Shown in pieces: positions 7,614 through 14,363 of a stretch of 64,000 nucleotides of DNA. The DNA is from DASSUW01 sp963835525 (GTDB taxonomy: Bacteria > Actinomycetota > Thermoleophilia > Solirubrobacterales > Solirubrobacteraceae): assembly GCA_963835525.1 (NCBI GenBank), contig CAWIFM010000008.1, positions 1,240,001 through 1,304,000 on the forward strand, in the 5' to 3' direction. The notes below the pieces were generated by a model that ran no database searches, was not told the origin of the DNA, and saw nothing but the letters and a program-made list of their open reading frames with translations. The translations under genes were made by a program, and so were the position numbers. How positions within the stretch are numbered: the stretch's first letter is position 1; every line of letters begins with the position of its first letter.

Positions 7614-9197
7614 CTATGGATCGAACGTCTCGTCGGCGGCCACAGCCACCTCGAGCACCAGCGGCGTGTCCCGGTGGCCCAGCTCGGCATCGAGCCGCTC
7701 GAGCAGCTCGTCATGGCGCTCGACCCGCACCGCGTCGCAGCCGAGCGCTCGCGCCAGAGCACAGATGTCGGCATCGATCCTTGGCCACGGGCCGGGCGCG
7801 CCGGTGCGCTCGGCCAGCCGGTCCATGATCGCGTAGCCGCCGTTGGAGAGCACGACGAACAACACGCCCACGCCGTAGCGGGCCGCGCTCCACAGGGCCT
7901 GGATCTGGTACAGCGACGAGCCGTCGCCGACCACGGCCAGCACCGGGCGGTCGGGGCGCGCCATCCGCAGGCCGATCGCGGCCGGGAGCGCGAAGCCGAG
8001 CATGCCCATGGCGCTCACGAACCCCAGCGGCTCGGTGGTCGCCACCCGGGCGTGCAGCTCGGGGCGACTCGACGGCGTCTCCTCGACGAGAATCGCGTCG
8101 CGCGGCAGCCGCTCCGCCAGCGCGGCGAGCACGTGGCCGGCGCGCAGCGGCTCGCCGGCGGCGGGCGGGGGAGGCGGCGCGGGGCGCCGCAGTCCCGGCG
8201 TGTCCGCCTCCCCGCGAGCATCGACCGCCGCCGCCAGCGCGGCGCAGATCGCCGCCGGGTCGCCGAGCACGGCAAGCTCGACGGGGCTGCGGTGCGCTTC
8301 CTCCGGATCCTGGGTCACGACCGCCATGCGCGTGCCCGAGCGCACCAGCGGACCGGGGTCGAACGGGTACTGGCGCAGCGCCCCGGTGCCGACGACGAGC
8401 ACCACGTCATGCGCGGCGAGCACCTCGCGCAGCCGCGCGCGGCGGGCCGGCAGGTGACCGGCGAACAGCGCATGGTCCTGCGGGAAGCCGGCCTGGCCGC
8501 CGAACGGCTCCTGGAAGACCGGGCAGGCGAGCCGCTCGGCCAGCGCGGTGAGCGAGCGCCAGCCGGCGCCGGCCCCGGCCACGATGGCCGGCGCTCCGGC
8601 CTGGGCGAGCAGGTCCGCGAGCGCCTGCACGGCGGTCGGGTCGGCGGCCGCCGAGCGGAGCAGGCGCTCGGGCCCGAGGACCTCGTGCGCCTCGGGCGCG
8701 GGCTCGAGCCAGTCGTCCATCGGCACGATCACGATCGCCGGGCCGCGGCCGGTCTCGGCCTCGTGGTAGGCGCGCACGATCGCGCCCGGCACGTCCTGGG
8801 CGCGGGCGGGCTGGTCGCTCCACACCGGGTACTCGCCCGCGAGCCCGTGCAGGCGGCCGGCCAGGAACGGGTCGAGCGCGAGGTGGCGGCGGTCCTGCTG
8901 GCCGACGATGACCACGAGCGGCGCGCGGTTGCTGCGCGCCGTGGCCAGCGCGGCGACCGCGTTGCCGAGGCCGGGCGTCGAGTGCAGCAGCGCCAGCGAC
9001 GGCGCGCCGCGGCCGATCGCGTGGCCGGCCGCCATCGCCACCACCGAGCCCTCGTGGAGGCCGAGCACGAAGGTCAGGTCCTCGGGCAGCCCGGCGAGGA
9101 ACGGCACCTCGGTCGAGCCGGGGTTGGAGAAGATCGTCGTCAGCTCGAGGCGCCGCAGCACCTCGAAGGTCGCGTCGCGCACCGTCCGCTCGGTCAC
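7614..9197 (-). CDS. ThDP-dependent decarboxylase, benzoylformate-decarboxylase-like
   Basis: 527 aa, with the three-domain layout of ThDP enzymes. The activating glutamate is E49 in GLHEGS. Benzoylformate-decarboxylase features include Ser in SNPGSTEVPFL (S28), His in LLHSTPGLGN (H72) and VPMDDW. The ThDP/Mg motif is GDGSSLYQIQALWSAARYG near residue 430. The second active-site His of benzoylformate decarboxylase (HQYDPG) appears replaced (LRQYPFDPG), so the substrate may be a different 2-oxo acid. It is divergent from the FadR-type regulator, with operator-like site B between them. Confidence 0.85.
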   Translation of the reverse strand: MTERTVRDATFEVLRRLELTTIFSNPGSTEVPFLAGLPEDLTFVLGLHEGSVVAMAAGHAIGRGAPSLALLHSTPGLGNAVAALATARSNRAPLVVIVGQQDRRHLALDPFLAGRLHGLAGEYPVWSDQPARAQDVPGAIVRAYHEAETGRGPAIVIVPMDDWLEPAPEAHEVLGPERLLRSAAADPTAVQALADLLAQAGAPAIVAGAGAGWRSLTALAERLACPVFQEPFGGQAGFPQDHALFAGHLPARRARLREVLAAHDVVLVVGTGALRQYPFDPGPLVRSGTRMAVVTQDPEEAHRSPVELAVLGDPAAICAALAAAVDARGEADTPGLRRPAPPPPPAAGEPLRAGHVLAALAERLPRDAILVEETPSSRPELHARVATTEPLGFVSAMGMLGFALPAAIGLRMARPDRPVLAVVGDGSSLYQIQALWSAARYGVGVLFVVLSNGGYAIMDRLAERTGAPGPWPRIDADICALARALGCDAVRVERHDELLERLDAELGHRDTPLVLEVAVAADETFDP

Positions 9198-9213
9198 CTT
9201 GCCTACCCTACTG

Positions 9214-9225
9214 CAAAACGTTTGG
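9214..9225. promoter_or_regulatory. Operator-like site B between ThDP enzyme and regulator
   Basis: CAAAACGTTTGG lies in the divergent intergenic region, 16 bp upstream of the ThDP-enzyme start and 47 bp upstream of the regulator. Its centre AAACGTTT is a perfect palindrome, and a run of T follows. The ACGTTTG core matches site A (ATGTTTG) and the reverse complement of site C (ACGTTTA). Auto- and cross-regulation by the FadR-type protein is inferred. Confidence 0.4.
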
Positions 9226-9271
9226 TTTTTTAGCGGTGGTCAGCCGCCTCCGGAATCCGTAGCATGGCGGC

Positions 9272-10006
9272 ATGGCGACACCGCGCCAGCGTCCCCGGCC
9301 TGAGCACCGCCGCTCGGCCGCCGGGGCCAGCGAGGAGATCGCCGGTCAGATTCGCAGGTGGCTCGAGGAGCAGCGCCTCGAGCCGGGCGAGCGGATCGGC
9401 ACCGAGCAGGAGATGGCCGACGACTTCGGCGTCAGCCGCCCGACGCTGCGCGAGGCGCTGCGGCTGCTCTCGGCCTCACACCTGATCCGCGTCGGCCGCG
9501 GCCGCACGGGCGGGATCTTCGTGGCCAGCACCCCGAGCGAGGGGATGAGCCGCAACGTCAGCGAGTCGATCGCGCTGATGCTGGCCGCCGAGAGCATCTC
9601 GATGGAGGAGCTCGTGGACGCGCGGCTCTCGCTCGAGGTGCCGATCGCCGGCCGCGCGGCGGTCAACGCGGACGACGAGGTGGTGGCGCGGCTGGAGGCG
9701 GCCATCGAGGCCGCGGTCGGGCACCGGCCCGGCACGGAGCCCTTCAACAGCGCCGACAGCCGCTTCCACCAGATCCTCGCCGAGGCCGCGGGGAACGACC
9801 TGCTGCGCGCGCTGAACGCGTGGATCCTCGAGGTGCTGCAGCCGACGCTGGTGGCCCACATCGCCGCCAGCGTGGACGCCGAGCAGATCCTCGACCAGCA
9901 CCGGGCGATCCTGCGCGCCGTGCGCCGGCACCAGCGCTCGGCGGCCGAGCGCGCGATGCAGGCGCACATCGAGTACCTCTCCAGCGTGCTGCGCGGGCTC
10001 GGCTAG
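9272..10006 (+). CDS. FadR/GntR-family transcriptional regulator (FCD domain)
   Basis: 244 aa. The N-terminal winged helix-turn-helix (about 20-90) has the typical GTEQEMADDFGVSRPTLREA recognition region. The C-terminal all-helical FCD domain (about 105-235) carries the family's metal/ligand residues in DSRFHQIL and late histidines (DQHRAIL). Such regulators sense organic acids or sugar acids and control nearby catabolic operons. Its position between the ThDP enzyme and the dehydrogenases, near three similar operator-like sites, suggests it controls this cluster. Confidence 0.9.
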   Translation: MATPRQRPRPEHRRSAAGASEEIAGQIRRWLEEQRLEPGERIGTEQEMADDFGVSRPTLREALRLLSASHLIRVGRGRTGGIFVASTPSEGMSRNVSESIALMLAAESISMEELVDARLSLEVPIAGRAAVNADDEVVARLEAAIEAAVGHRPGTEPFNSADSRFHQILAEAAGNDLLRALNAWILEVLQPTLVAHIAASVDAEQILDQHRAILRAVRRHQRSAAERAMQAHIEYLSSVLRGLG

Positions 10007-10695
10007 CTGTACACGCCGTTCAACCAGTCGCTCCAGTCGCGGCTGGCCGCGTCCACGTCGACGTCGCCGAAGTGGTGGATGCTCATGCCGACCGGTCCGC
10101 CGAAGGCGTTGCGGCCGAAGAAGCGGTAGAGCGCGTCGCCGGTGCGGACGCCGAGGAACTTGTCGGTCGCGTAGTCCACGACGCCGTCGCCGCCGCCGTT
10201 GGGCAGGCTCACGCGGTCGCCCTCCGAGGAGGCGCCGAGCTCGCGCTTGAGCTTCTCGAACGCGTCGGGGGTCATCGATGCCTCGGGTCCCATCAGGCCG
10301 CCCGGTCCGCCGCCGACGTAGCTCGCCGTCCGCGGGCTGAAGTGCTCGAGGTACTGGCCGAGCGTGTGCAGGTAGAACTCGGTGTGGCCGTCGACGGCGT
10401 CGAGCTGGTCGTCCCAGCCCTCCTCCTCGAAGACGCCGCTGTGCACGTAGCGCAGCACGGCGGTGCCGCCCTCGCGGGCCTCGATCACGAACTCGACGGC
10501 GTTGAAGTACCCGCCCTCGCCCTCGGTGCGGACGGCGTAGCGGTGGGGGCGGTCGGACTCGACGAGGTCGTTCGGGCCGGGCTCCTCGGGGAAGAGCCAC
10601 GACGCGGTGCCGGGGCCGGTGGCGACGGCTTCCCAGACCTCCTCGGGGGTCGCCGGCAGCTCCACCTCGCGGCGGATCTCGAACTGCTTGCCCAT
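10003..10695 (-). CDS. SRPBCC (AHSA1-like) domain protein
   Basis: 230 aa. It starts with the START/Bet v1-type pattern EIRREVELPATPEEVWEAVA and has LRYVHSGVFEEEGW and HTLGQYLEHFS, typical of activator-of-Hsp90-ATPase-like proteins in actinobacteria. These bind hydrophobic ligands; the specific role is unknown. The C-terminal extension beyond about residue 140 is longer than in the minimal domain. It lies 6 bp downstream of an HTH regulator, a common pairing in which the regulator controls the SRPBCC gene. Its 3' end overlaps the FadR gene by 4 bp, convergently. Confidence 0.85.
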   Translation of the reverse strand: MGKQFEIRREVELPATPEEVWEAVATGPGTASWLFPEEPGPNDLVESDRPHRYAVRTEGEGGYFNAVEFVIEAREGGTAVLRYVHSGVFEEEGWDDQLDAVDGHTEFYLHTLGQYLEHFSPRTASYVGGGPGGLMGPEASMTPDAFEKLKRELGASSEGDRVSLPNGGGDGVVDYATDKFLGVRTGDALYRFFGRNAFGGPVGMSIHHFGDVDVDAASRDWSDWLNGVYS

Positions 10696-10701
10696 GGGGG
10701 A

Positions 10702-11298
10702 CTACTCCTTGGTCGGGGGGTCGGTGATGCTCGGGTGCAGGGCGGCCACGAGCCGGTGCTCGCGGCCTCCCTCGGCCTGCTGGTCGTGGTACTTGGCGAC
10801 CAGGTCCGAGACGGCGTCGCCGAGCTCGCGTGCGAAGGCGGCGCGGTCGGCCGCGTTGGCGAAGCGGATCTCCGTGTCGATCGCGAAGGTGGCGATCGGC
10901 TTGCGGGCGGCGCTCGACCGCGTGATCAGATCGCCGACCTCGCGGACGAGCCGCGCGGCCAGCGCCAGCATCCAGCGCGCGGACGCCTGGTCGGGCGCCC
11001 GATCGGGATCGGGCGCCACCTGAGCGAGCGCGCTGGGCGAGATCACGTACGACGCGGCCGTCGCCCGCATGATCCGCTCGGTGCAGTTGCCCTTCCGGCG
11101 CTCCTCCACGAGCTCCACGAGCCCGTGGCGCTCGAGCGCGCGCAGGTGGTAGTTGGCCTGCTGGCGCGAGAGCCCGGCCTCGGCCGCCAGCGAGGCGGCC
11201 GACGCCGGCTCGGCCAGCGCGGCCAGCAGCCGCGCCCGAACGGGATCGAGCGAGACCTCGGCGGCGACCGGATCGGCGATGACGGCGACATCGAGCAC
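10702..11298 (-). CDS. ArsR-like winged-helix regulator
   Basis: 198 aa from the GTG at 11298. A TTG at 11334 is in frame, but it coincides with a TTGACA -35-like hexamer and lies inside an operator palindrome. The GTG gives the usual family start (VLDVAVI). The N-terminal HTH_20-type domain contains LDPVRARLLAALAEPASAA and SRQQANYHLRALERHGLV. The C-terminal half is helical with no obvious cofactor motif. It is probably transcribed with, and controls, the SRPBCC gene. The transcript may be leaderless. Confidence 0.85.
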   Translation of the reverse strand: MLDVAVIADPVAAEVSLDPVRARLLAALAEPASAASLAAEAGLSRQQANYHLRALERHGLVELVEERRKGNCTERIMRATAASYVISPSALAQVAPDPDRAPDQASARWMLALAARLVREVGDLITRSSAARKPIATFAIDTEIRFANAADRAAFARELGDAVSDLVAKYHDQQAEGGREHRLVAALHPSITDPPTKE

Positions 11299-11313
11299 GC
11301 CGAGCAGGTTCCC

Positions 11314-11353
11314 ACCGAAGTATTCAGTTGTCAAGAAAAAAAATACTTTCGGT
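11314..11353. promoter_or_regulatory. Inverted repeat at the promoter of the ArsR-like gene
   Basis: ACCGAAGTATT on the left pairs with AATACTTTCGGT on the right, 17 bp apart, with an A-tract between. On the minus strand the spacer holds TTGACA. An autoregulatory operator over the -35 region is the simplest reading. Confidence 0.6.
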
Positions 11354-11376
11354 AGTTACCCGTACCCCCAAACCCC

Positions 11377-11397
11377 AAGGGGGGTCTGACCCCCCTT
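11377..11397. repeat. Palindromic repeat, copy 1
   Basis: AAGGGGGGTC and GACCCCCCTT flank a single central T, giving a perfect 21-bp palindrome. A second copy with the same centre lies at 11454. It could fold as a strong hairpin downstream of the dehydrogenase gene. Confidence 0.8.
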
Positions 11398-11453
11398 GGT
11401 CTTCGTGCGCCGCCGGGATGCCGCCTGGAATCAGGGTTCGCGAGGCGATCCTT

Positions 11454-11473
11454 AAGGGGGGTCTGACCCCCCT
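11454..11473. repeat. Palindromic repeat, copy 2 (dehydrogenase terminator?)
   Basis: AAGGGGGGTCTGACCCCCCT, 7 bp after the stop codon of the minus-strand dehydrogenase and 56 bp from copy 1. The position suits a transcription terminator. The exact duplication suggests an intergenic repeat family. Confidence 0.75.
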
Positions 11474-11479
11474 GGGGGT

Positions 11480-12385
11480 TCAGAGTGCGGAGACGGCTTC
11501 GCGGACGAGGTCGGCGCCGGCCTGCATGGCCGCCGCCTGCGCGGGCGAGAGGTCCCATTCGTGGATGCGCTCGGCGCCGCCGCCGGCCAGGGTGACCGGG
11601 ACGGTGAGGGCGACGCCGGTGATGCCGTACTCGCCGCCGAGGACGAGCGAGGCGGGCCAGAGCTCGCCGGGGCCGCGCAGCGCGGCGATCATGCGGGCGA
11701 TCCCGAGGCCCGAGGTCCAGGTGGAGGAGCGGCCGGAGTCGAGCGCCACGTGGCGCACGTACCAGCCGCGCAGGAACTCCTCGGCGGCGCTCGCCCGGGC
11801 CGGTGAGAGCGCAACCGGTTCGCCGTCCACGCGCACGCGGTCCAGCAGCGGGACGCAGGCGTCGCCGTGCTCGCCGATCACCCACGCCTCGACGCGGTTG
11901 GAGGCGACGCCGAGCTGGTCGCCGACCGCCGTGCGCAGCCGCAGCGTGTCGTTGGCGGTGTAGCCGAGCACGCGCCGGCGGTCGAGCCCGAGCCGCGCCT
12001 GCAGCCAGGTGCAGAGCGGGTCGACGGGGTTGGTGACGACGATCAGCGTGCCCGGCCAGTCGGGCGGGATCGCGGTCGTGACCGAGGCCAGGATCTCCGC
12101 GTTGTCGCGCAGGTAGACCATGCGCGACCGGTTCACGGTCAGCGGCGCCGCGGCGGTGAGCACGACGACGTCGGCGGCGGGCACGTCGCCGGCGCCGACC
12201 ACCTCGATCGAGCCGGTGGCCCCGGAGGTCACCACCTGCTGGAGGTCCATCTCGTGCGAGACCGCCATGCCCGAGTGCCCGTCGACCAGCGCCACGTCGT
12301 ACGGCTCGGGCCGCATGAGCAGGTTGAACGCGAGCGAGGAGCCCACGCCGCCGCCGCCTCCCACGATCGTGATACGCGGGTTCAT
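11480..12385 (-). CDS. Lactate/malate dehydrogenase-family protein
   Basis: 301 aa. The Rossmann motif GGGGGVGSSLAFNLL opens the protein and the acidic VALVDGHSGMA binds the NAD ribose. The catalytic His is in VIGEHGDACVP, with the Asp/Arg pair in NDTLRLR. In the substrate loop (APLTVNRSR) the residue that is Arg in malate and Gln in lactate dehydrogenases aligns with Leu, so neither canonical substrate is assured. A 2-hydroxy acid dehydrogenase fits the neighbourhood. It is divergent from an SDR gene, with site C between. Confidence 0.85.
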   Translation of the reverse strand: MNPRITIVGGGGGVGSSLAFNLLMRPEPYDVALVDGHSGMAVSHEMDLQQVVTSGATGSIEVVGAGDVPAADVVVLTAAAPLTVNRSRMVYLRDNAEILASVTTAIPPDWPGTLIVVTNPVDPLCTWLQARLGLDRRRVLGYTANDTLRLRTAVGDQLGVASNRVEAWVIGEHGDACVPLLDRVRVDGEPVALSPARASAAEEFLRGWYVRHVALDSGRSSTWTSGLGIARMIAALRGPGELWPASLVLGGEYGITGVALTVPVTLAGGGAERIHEWDLSPAQAAAMQAGADLVREAVSAL

Positions 12386-12395
12386 GTAGCGTGCA

Positions 12396-12407
12396 GTTTA
12401 AACGTCA
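12396..12407. promoter_or_regulatory. Operator-like site C between dehydrogenase and SDR
   Basis: GTTTAAACGTCA; the first eight bases are a perfect palindrome. On the opposite strand it reads TGACGTTTAAAC, matching the A-Y-G-T-T-T-R core of sites A and B. It lies 11 bp from the dehydrogenase start and 11 bp from the preferred SDR start, so it could control both. Confidence 0.4.
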
Positions 12408-12417
12408 GGCAATTTAC

Positions 12418-13176
12418 GTGGAGCGACTCAAGGACAAGATCGCGCTGATCACCGGGGGCGCCGGCAGCATCGGTGCCGCCACCGCCCGGCTGTTCGCCGC
12501 CGAGGGCGCGCGCGTCGTGGTCAGCGACGTCGACGGGCAGGCGCTGCAGGCGCTGGTGGCCGAGCTCGGCGACGACGTGGCCGCGCCCGCAGTCGCCGAC
12601 GTGACCGACTCGGCGCAGGTGCGCGCGGCGGTCGCGACGGCGGTCGAGCGCTTCGGCGGCCTCGACGTCGCGTTCGCCAACGCCGGCATCTTCGGCGACG
12701 TCGCGCAGGTCGTCGACTACCCCGACGACGTGTTCGAGCGCGTGCTGGCGGTCAACGTTCGCGGCCCGTTCCACGTCGCCAAGCATGCCCTCGCCGTCAT
12801 GCGCCCGCACGGCAGCCTGATCTTCAACTCCAGCGTCGTCGGTCTGACCTCCGATCCCGGCATCTGCGGCTACGCGACCTCCAAGCACGCGCTCGTGGGC
12901 CTGATGCGGACGGCGGCGAAGGAGGCCGCCATCCGTGGCATCCGGGTCAACTCGATTCACCCCGGCCCTGTCGGCAACGCCTTCCAGCAGCGGATCGAGA
13001 CCGTGGTCACGGGCGAGGACGCCGGGCGCGCGGCCGCGATCTTCGAGCAGATGATCCCGCTCGGCCGCCACGCCACGCCGGAAGAGATCGCCCGCGCGGT
13101 GCTGTTCCTGGCCTGCGCCGACGGCTCGTTCGTCACTGGGGCGACACTCGCCGTCGATGGCGGGATGAGCATCTAG
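12418..13176 (+). CDS. Short-chain dehydrogenase/reductase
   Basis: 252 aa from the GTG at 12418, preferred over the in-frame GTG at 12391 because family members begin with a form of MERLKDKIALITGG and the earlier start overlaps site C. The NAD(P) motif is TGGAGSIG and the NAG motif is FANAGIFG. The catalytic Ser is in NSSVVGL and Tyr-x3-Lys is YATSKHA. VVVSDVDGQ after strand 2 suggests NAD preference. The C-terminus ends GATLAVDGGMSI as in classical SDRs. The substrate is probably an alcohol or sugar-acid intermediate of this cluster. Confidence 0.92.
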   Translation: MERLKDKIALITGGAGSIGAATARLFAAEGARVVVSDVDGQALQALVAELGDDVAAPAVADVTDSAQVRAAVATAVERFGGLDVAFANAGIFGDVAQVVDYPDDVFERVLAVNVRGPFHVAKHALAVMRPHGSLIFNSSVVGLTSDPGICGYATSKHALVGLMRTAAKEAAIRGIRVNSIHPGPVGNAFQQRIETVVTGEDAGRAAAIFEQMIPLGRHATPEEIARAVLFLACADGSFVTGATLAVDGGMSI

Positions 13177-13178
13177 TG

Positions 13179-13192
13179 TTAGGGTTCCCTAA
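13179..13192. promoter_or_regulatory. TTAGG-N4-CCTAA palindrome 1 (iron/peroxide operator)
   Basis: TTAGGGTTCCCTAA ends 2 bp before the ATG of the 62-aa gene. The same TTAGG-N4-CCTAA frame occurs at 13778 between the Fur-family and ferritin-like genes. It resembles the outer arms of DtxR/IdeR and actinobacterial Fur sites. Its overlap with the gene start implies repression of a leaderless or near-leaderless transcript. Confidence 0.6.
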
Positions 13193-13194
13193 GG

Positions 13195-13383
13195 ATGCAG
13201 GACGAGGAGCGACAGGACTTCCCGCTCGTGGGCGCACGCGCCCGCCAGTTCAAGCGCTTCGAGCGCGACCTGGAGCGCTGGCTGGAGACCCCGGACGGCC
13301 GCTTCGCCACCTGGTACGCGCGCGCCGTGATCGACGCGCGCGACTACGCGCAGTCGGCGCAGAGCCCGCGCACCACGACCTGA
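13195..13383 (+). CDS. Small protein, 62 aa, unknown; candidate iron-regulon member
   Basis: No recognised family. The sequence is charged and aromatic (FKRFERDLERWLETPDGRFAT, WYARAVIDARDYA), with no signal peptide, transmembrane segment or cysteine. Almost every codon ends in G or C as in neighbouring genes, supporting real coding. A TTAGGGTTCCCTAA palindrome lies immediately before the ATG, and a similar palindrome controls the adjacent Fur/ferritin pair. The 3' end overlaps the convergent Fur-family gene by 40 bp. A role in iron or oxidative-stress handling is inferred from context only. Confidence 0.6.
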   Translation: MQDEERQDFPLVGARARQFKRFERDLERWLETPDGRFATWYARAVIDARDYAQSAQSPRTTT

Positions 13384-13754
13384 GCCTGGTCGGGCGCGAA
13401 GCCGGCCGAGCGCGCGGCGGCGAGCAGCGCCCCCGCGTCGACGGGACCTTCGACGTCGACGATCGCGCCGCAGCGGCGGCAGGCGAGGTGATGGTGCTGG
13501 TCGGTGCGCGGGTCGTAGATGACGGCGCCGCGCTCCGTGGCCACGCGGTGGATCAGCCCGATCGACTCCAGCAGCTCGAGCGTCGCGTACACGGTCGGCA
13601 GCGACACGCCGGGCATGCGGCGGCTCACCTCGTCGAACACGACCTCGGCGGATACGTGGCGATCAAGGTCGCTGATCACGCGCGCCACCATCAGGCGCTG
13701 CGGTGTCACGCGCTGGCCGCGGTCACGCAGAGCGGTAGCGAGACTGGTCTCCAT
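13344..13754 (-). CDS. Fur-family regulator (Fur/PerR type)
   Basis: 136 aa. The winged helix contains RVTPQRLMVARVI and SLPTVYATLELLESIGL. The dimerisation domain has HHHLACRRCGAIVD, whose CxxC pairs with the C-terminal CADC to form a structural zinc site. It may sense iron or peroxide; the two cannot be separated here. It is divergent from a ferritin-like gene, with a TTAGG-N4-CCTAA palindrome between, so auto-regulation and control of iron storage are likely. Confidence 0.93.
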   Translation of the reverse strand: METSLATALRDRGQRVTPQRLMVARVISDLDRHVSAEVVFDEVSRRMPGVSLPTVYATLELLESIGLIHRVATERGAVIYDPRTDQHHHLACRRCGAIVDVEGPVDAGALLAAARSAGFAPDQAQVVVRGLCADCA

Positions 13755-13777
13755 CAGTCACCAGCTTAGCGCAAGCG

Positions 13778-13791
13778 TTAGGTTCGCCTAA
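13778..13791. promoter_or_regulatory. TTAGG-N4-CCTAA palindrome 2 (Fur/ferritin operator)
   Basis: TTAGGTTCGCCTAA lies in the 76-bp divergent region between the Fur-family and ferritin-like starts. It shares spacing and arms with the site at 13179. Recognition by the adjacent Fur-family protein, or by an unlinked DtxR-type regulator, is inferred. Confidence 0.6.
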
Positions 13792-13830
13792 GCCAGAAGC
13801 TATTTTGAATGATTTGCTACTGTCACGGCC

Positions 13831-14331
13831 ATGGCAACCACGGAAAGTCATGTCTCGGCCGGGATCCTCGCCCCGGCCAACGCCGAGAAGCGCGCCGAGA
13901 TCCTCGCCCTGCTCGAGCGCGCGTACTGGATGGAGATGGAGACCGTGATGTCGTACGTGGCCAACGCGGCCGCGCTCGACGGCATCCGGGCCGAAGAGGT
14001 CGCCGAGGCGCTGAGCTCCGACGTCGACGATGAGCTCGGGCACGCGCGCCAGTTCGCGGCCCGCATCAAGGACCTGTACGGGATGCCGCCCGGGTCGATG
14101 GACTTCAAGGCCGAGCAGGCCTCGCTCCAGCCGCCCGCCGATGCCACCGACGTGGTCGCCGTCATCCGCGGCGTGATCGAGGCCGAGGCCGGCGCGATCG
14201 AGCACTACACGCGCGTGATCGAGGCGTGCGACGGCGTCGACTGGGCGACGCAGGACATGGTGATCGACATCCTGCGCGACGAGGAGGGCCACCTCCGCCA
14301 GTTCGAGCGCTACCTGCGCGAGTTCGAGTAG
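13831..14331 (+). CDS. Ferritin-like diiron protein (bacterioferritin-like)
   Basis: 166 aa, a four-helix-bundle ferritin-like protein. Di-iron ligands are visible on four helices: WMEMETVMSY, DDELGHARQF (the E-x-x-H pair), IEAEAGAIEHY and ILRDEEGHLRQFER. This resembles bacterioferritin and Dps-like iron-storage or detoxifying proteins. The heme-binding methionine of bacterioferritin cannot be placed with confidence. Divergent from a Fur-family gene with an operator palindrome between, consistent with iron-dependent expression. Confidence 0.85.
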   Translation: MATTESHVSAGILAPANAEKRAEILALLERAYWMEMETVMSYVANAAALDGIRAEEVAEALSSDVDDELGHARQFAARIKDLYGMPPGSMDFKAEQASLQPPADATDVVAVIRGVIEAEAGAIEHYTRVIEACDGVDWATQDMVIDILRDEEGHLRQFERYLREFE

Positions 14332-14363
14332 TCAGCCCGCTCGGGCCGCCGTAGGGTGGTGGC

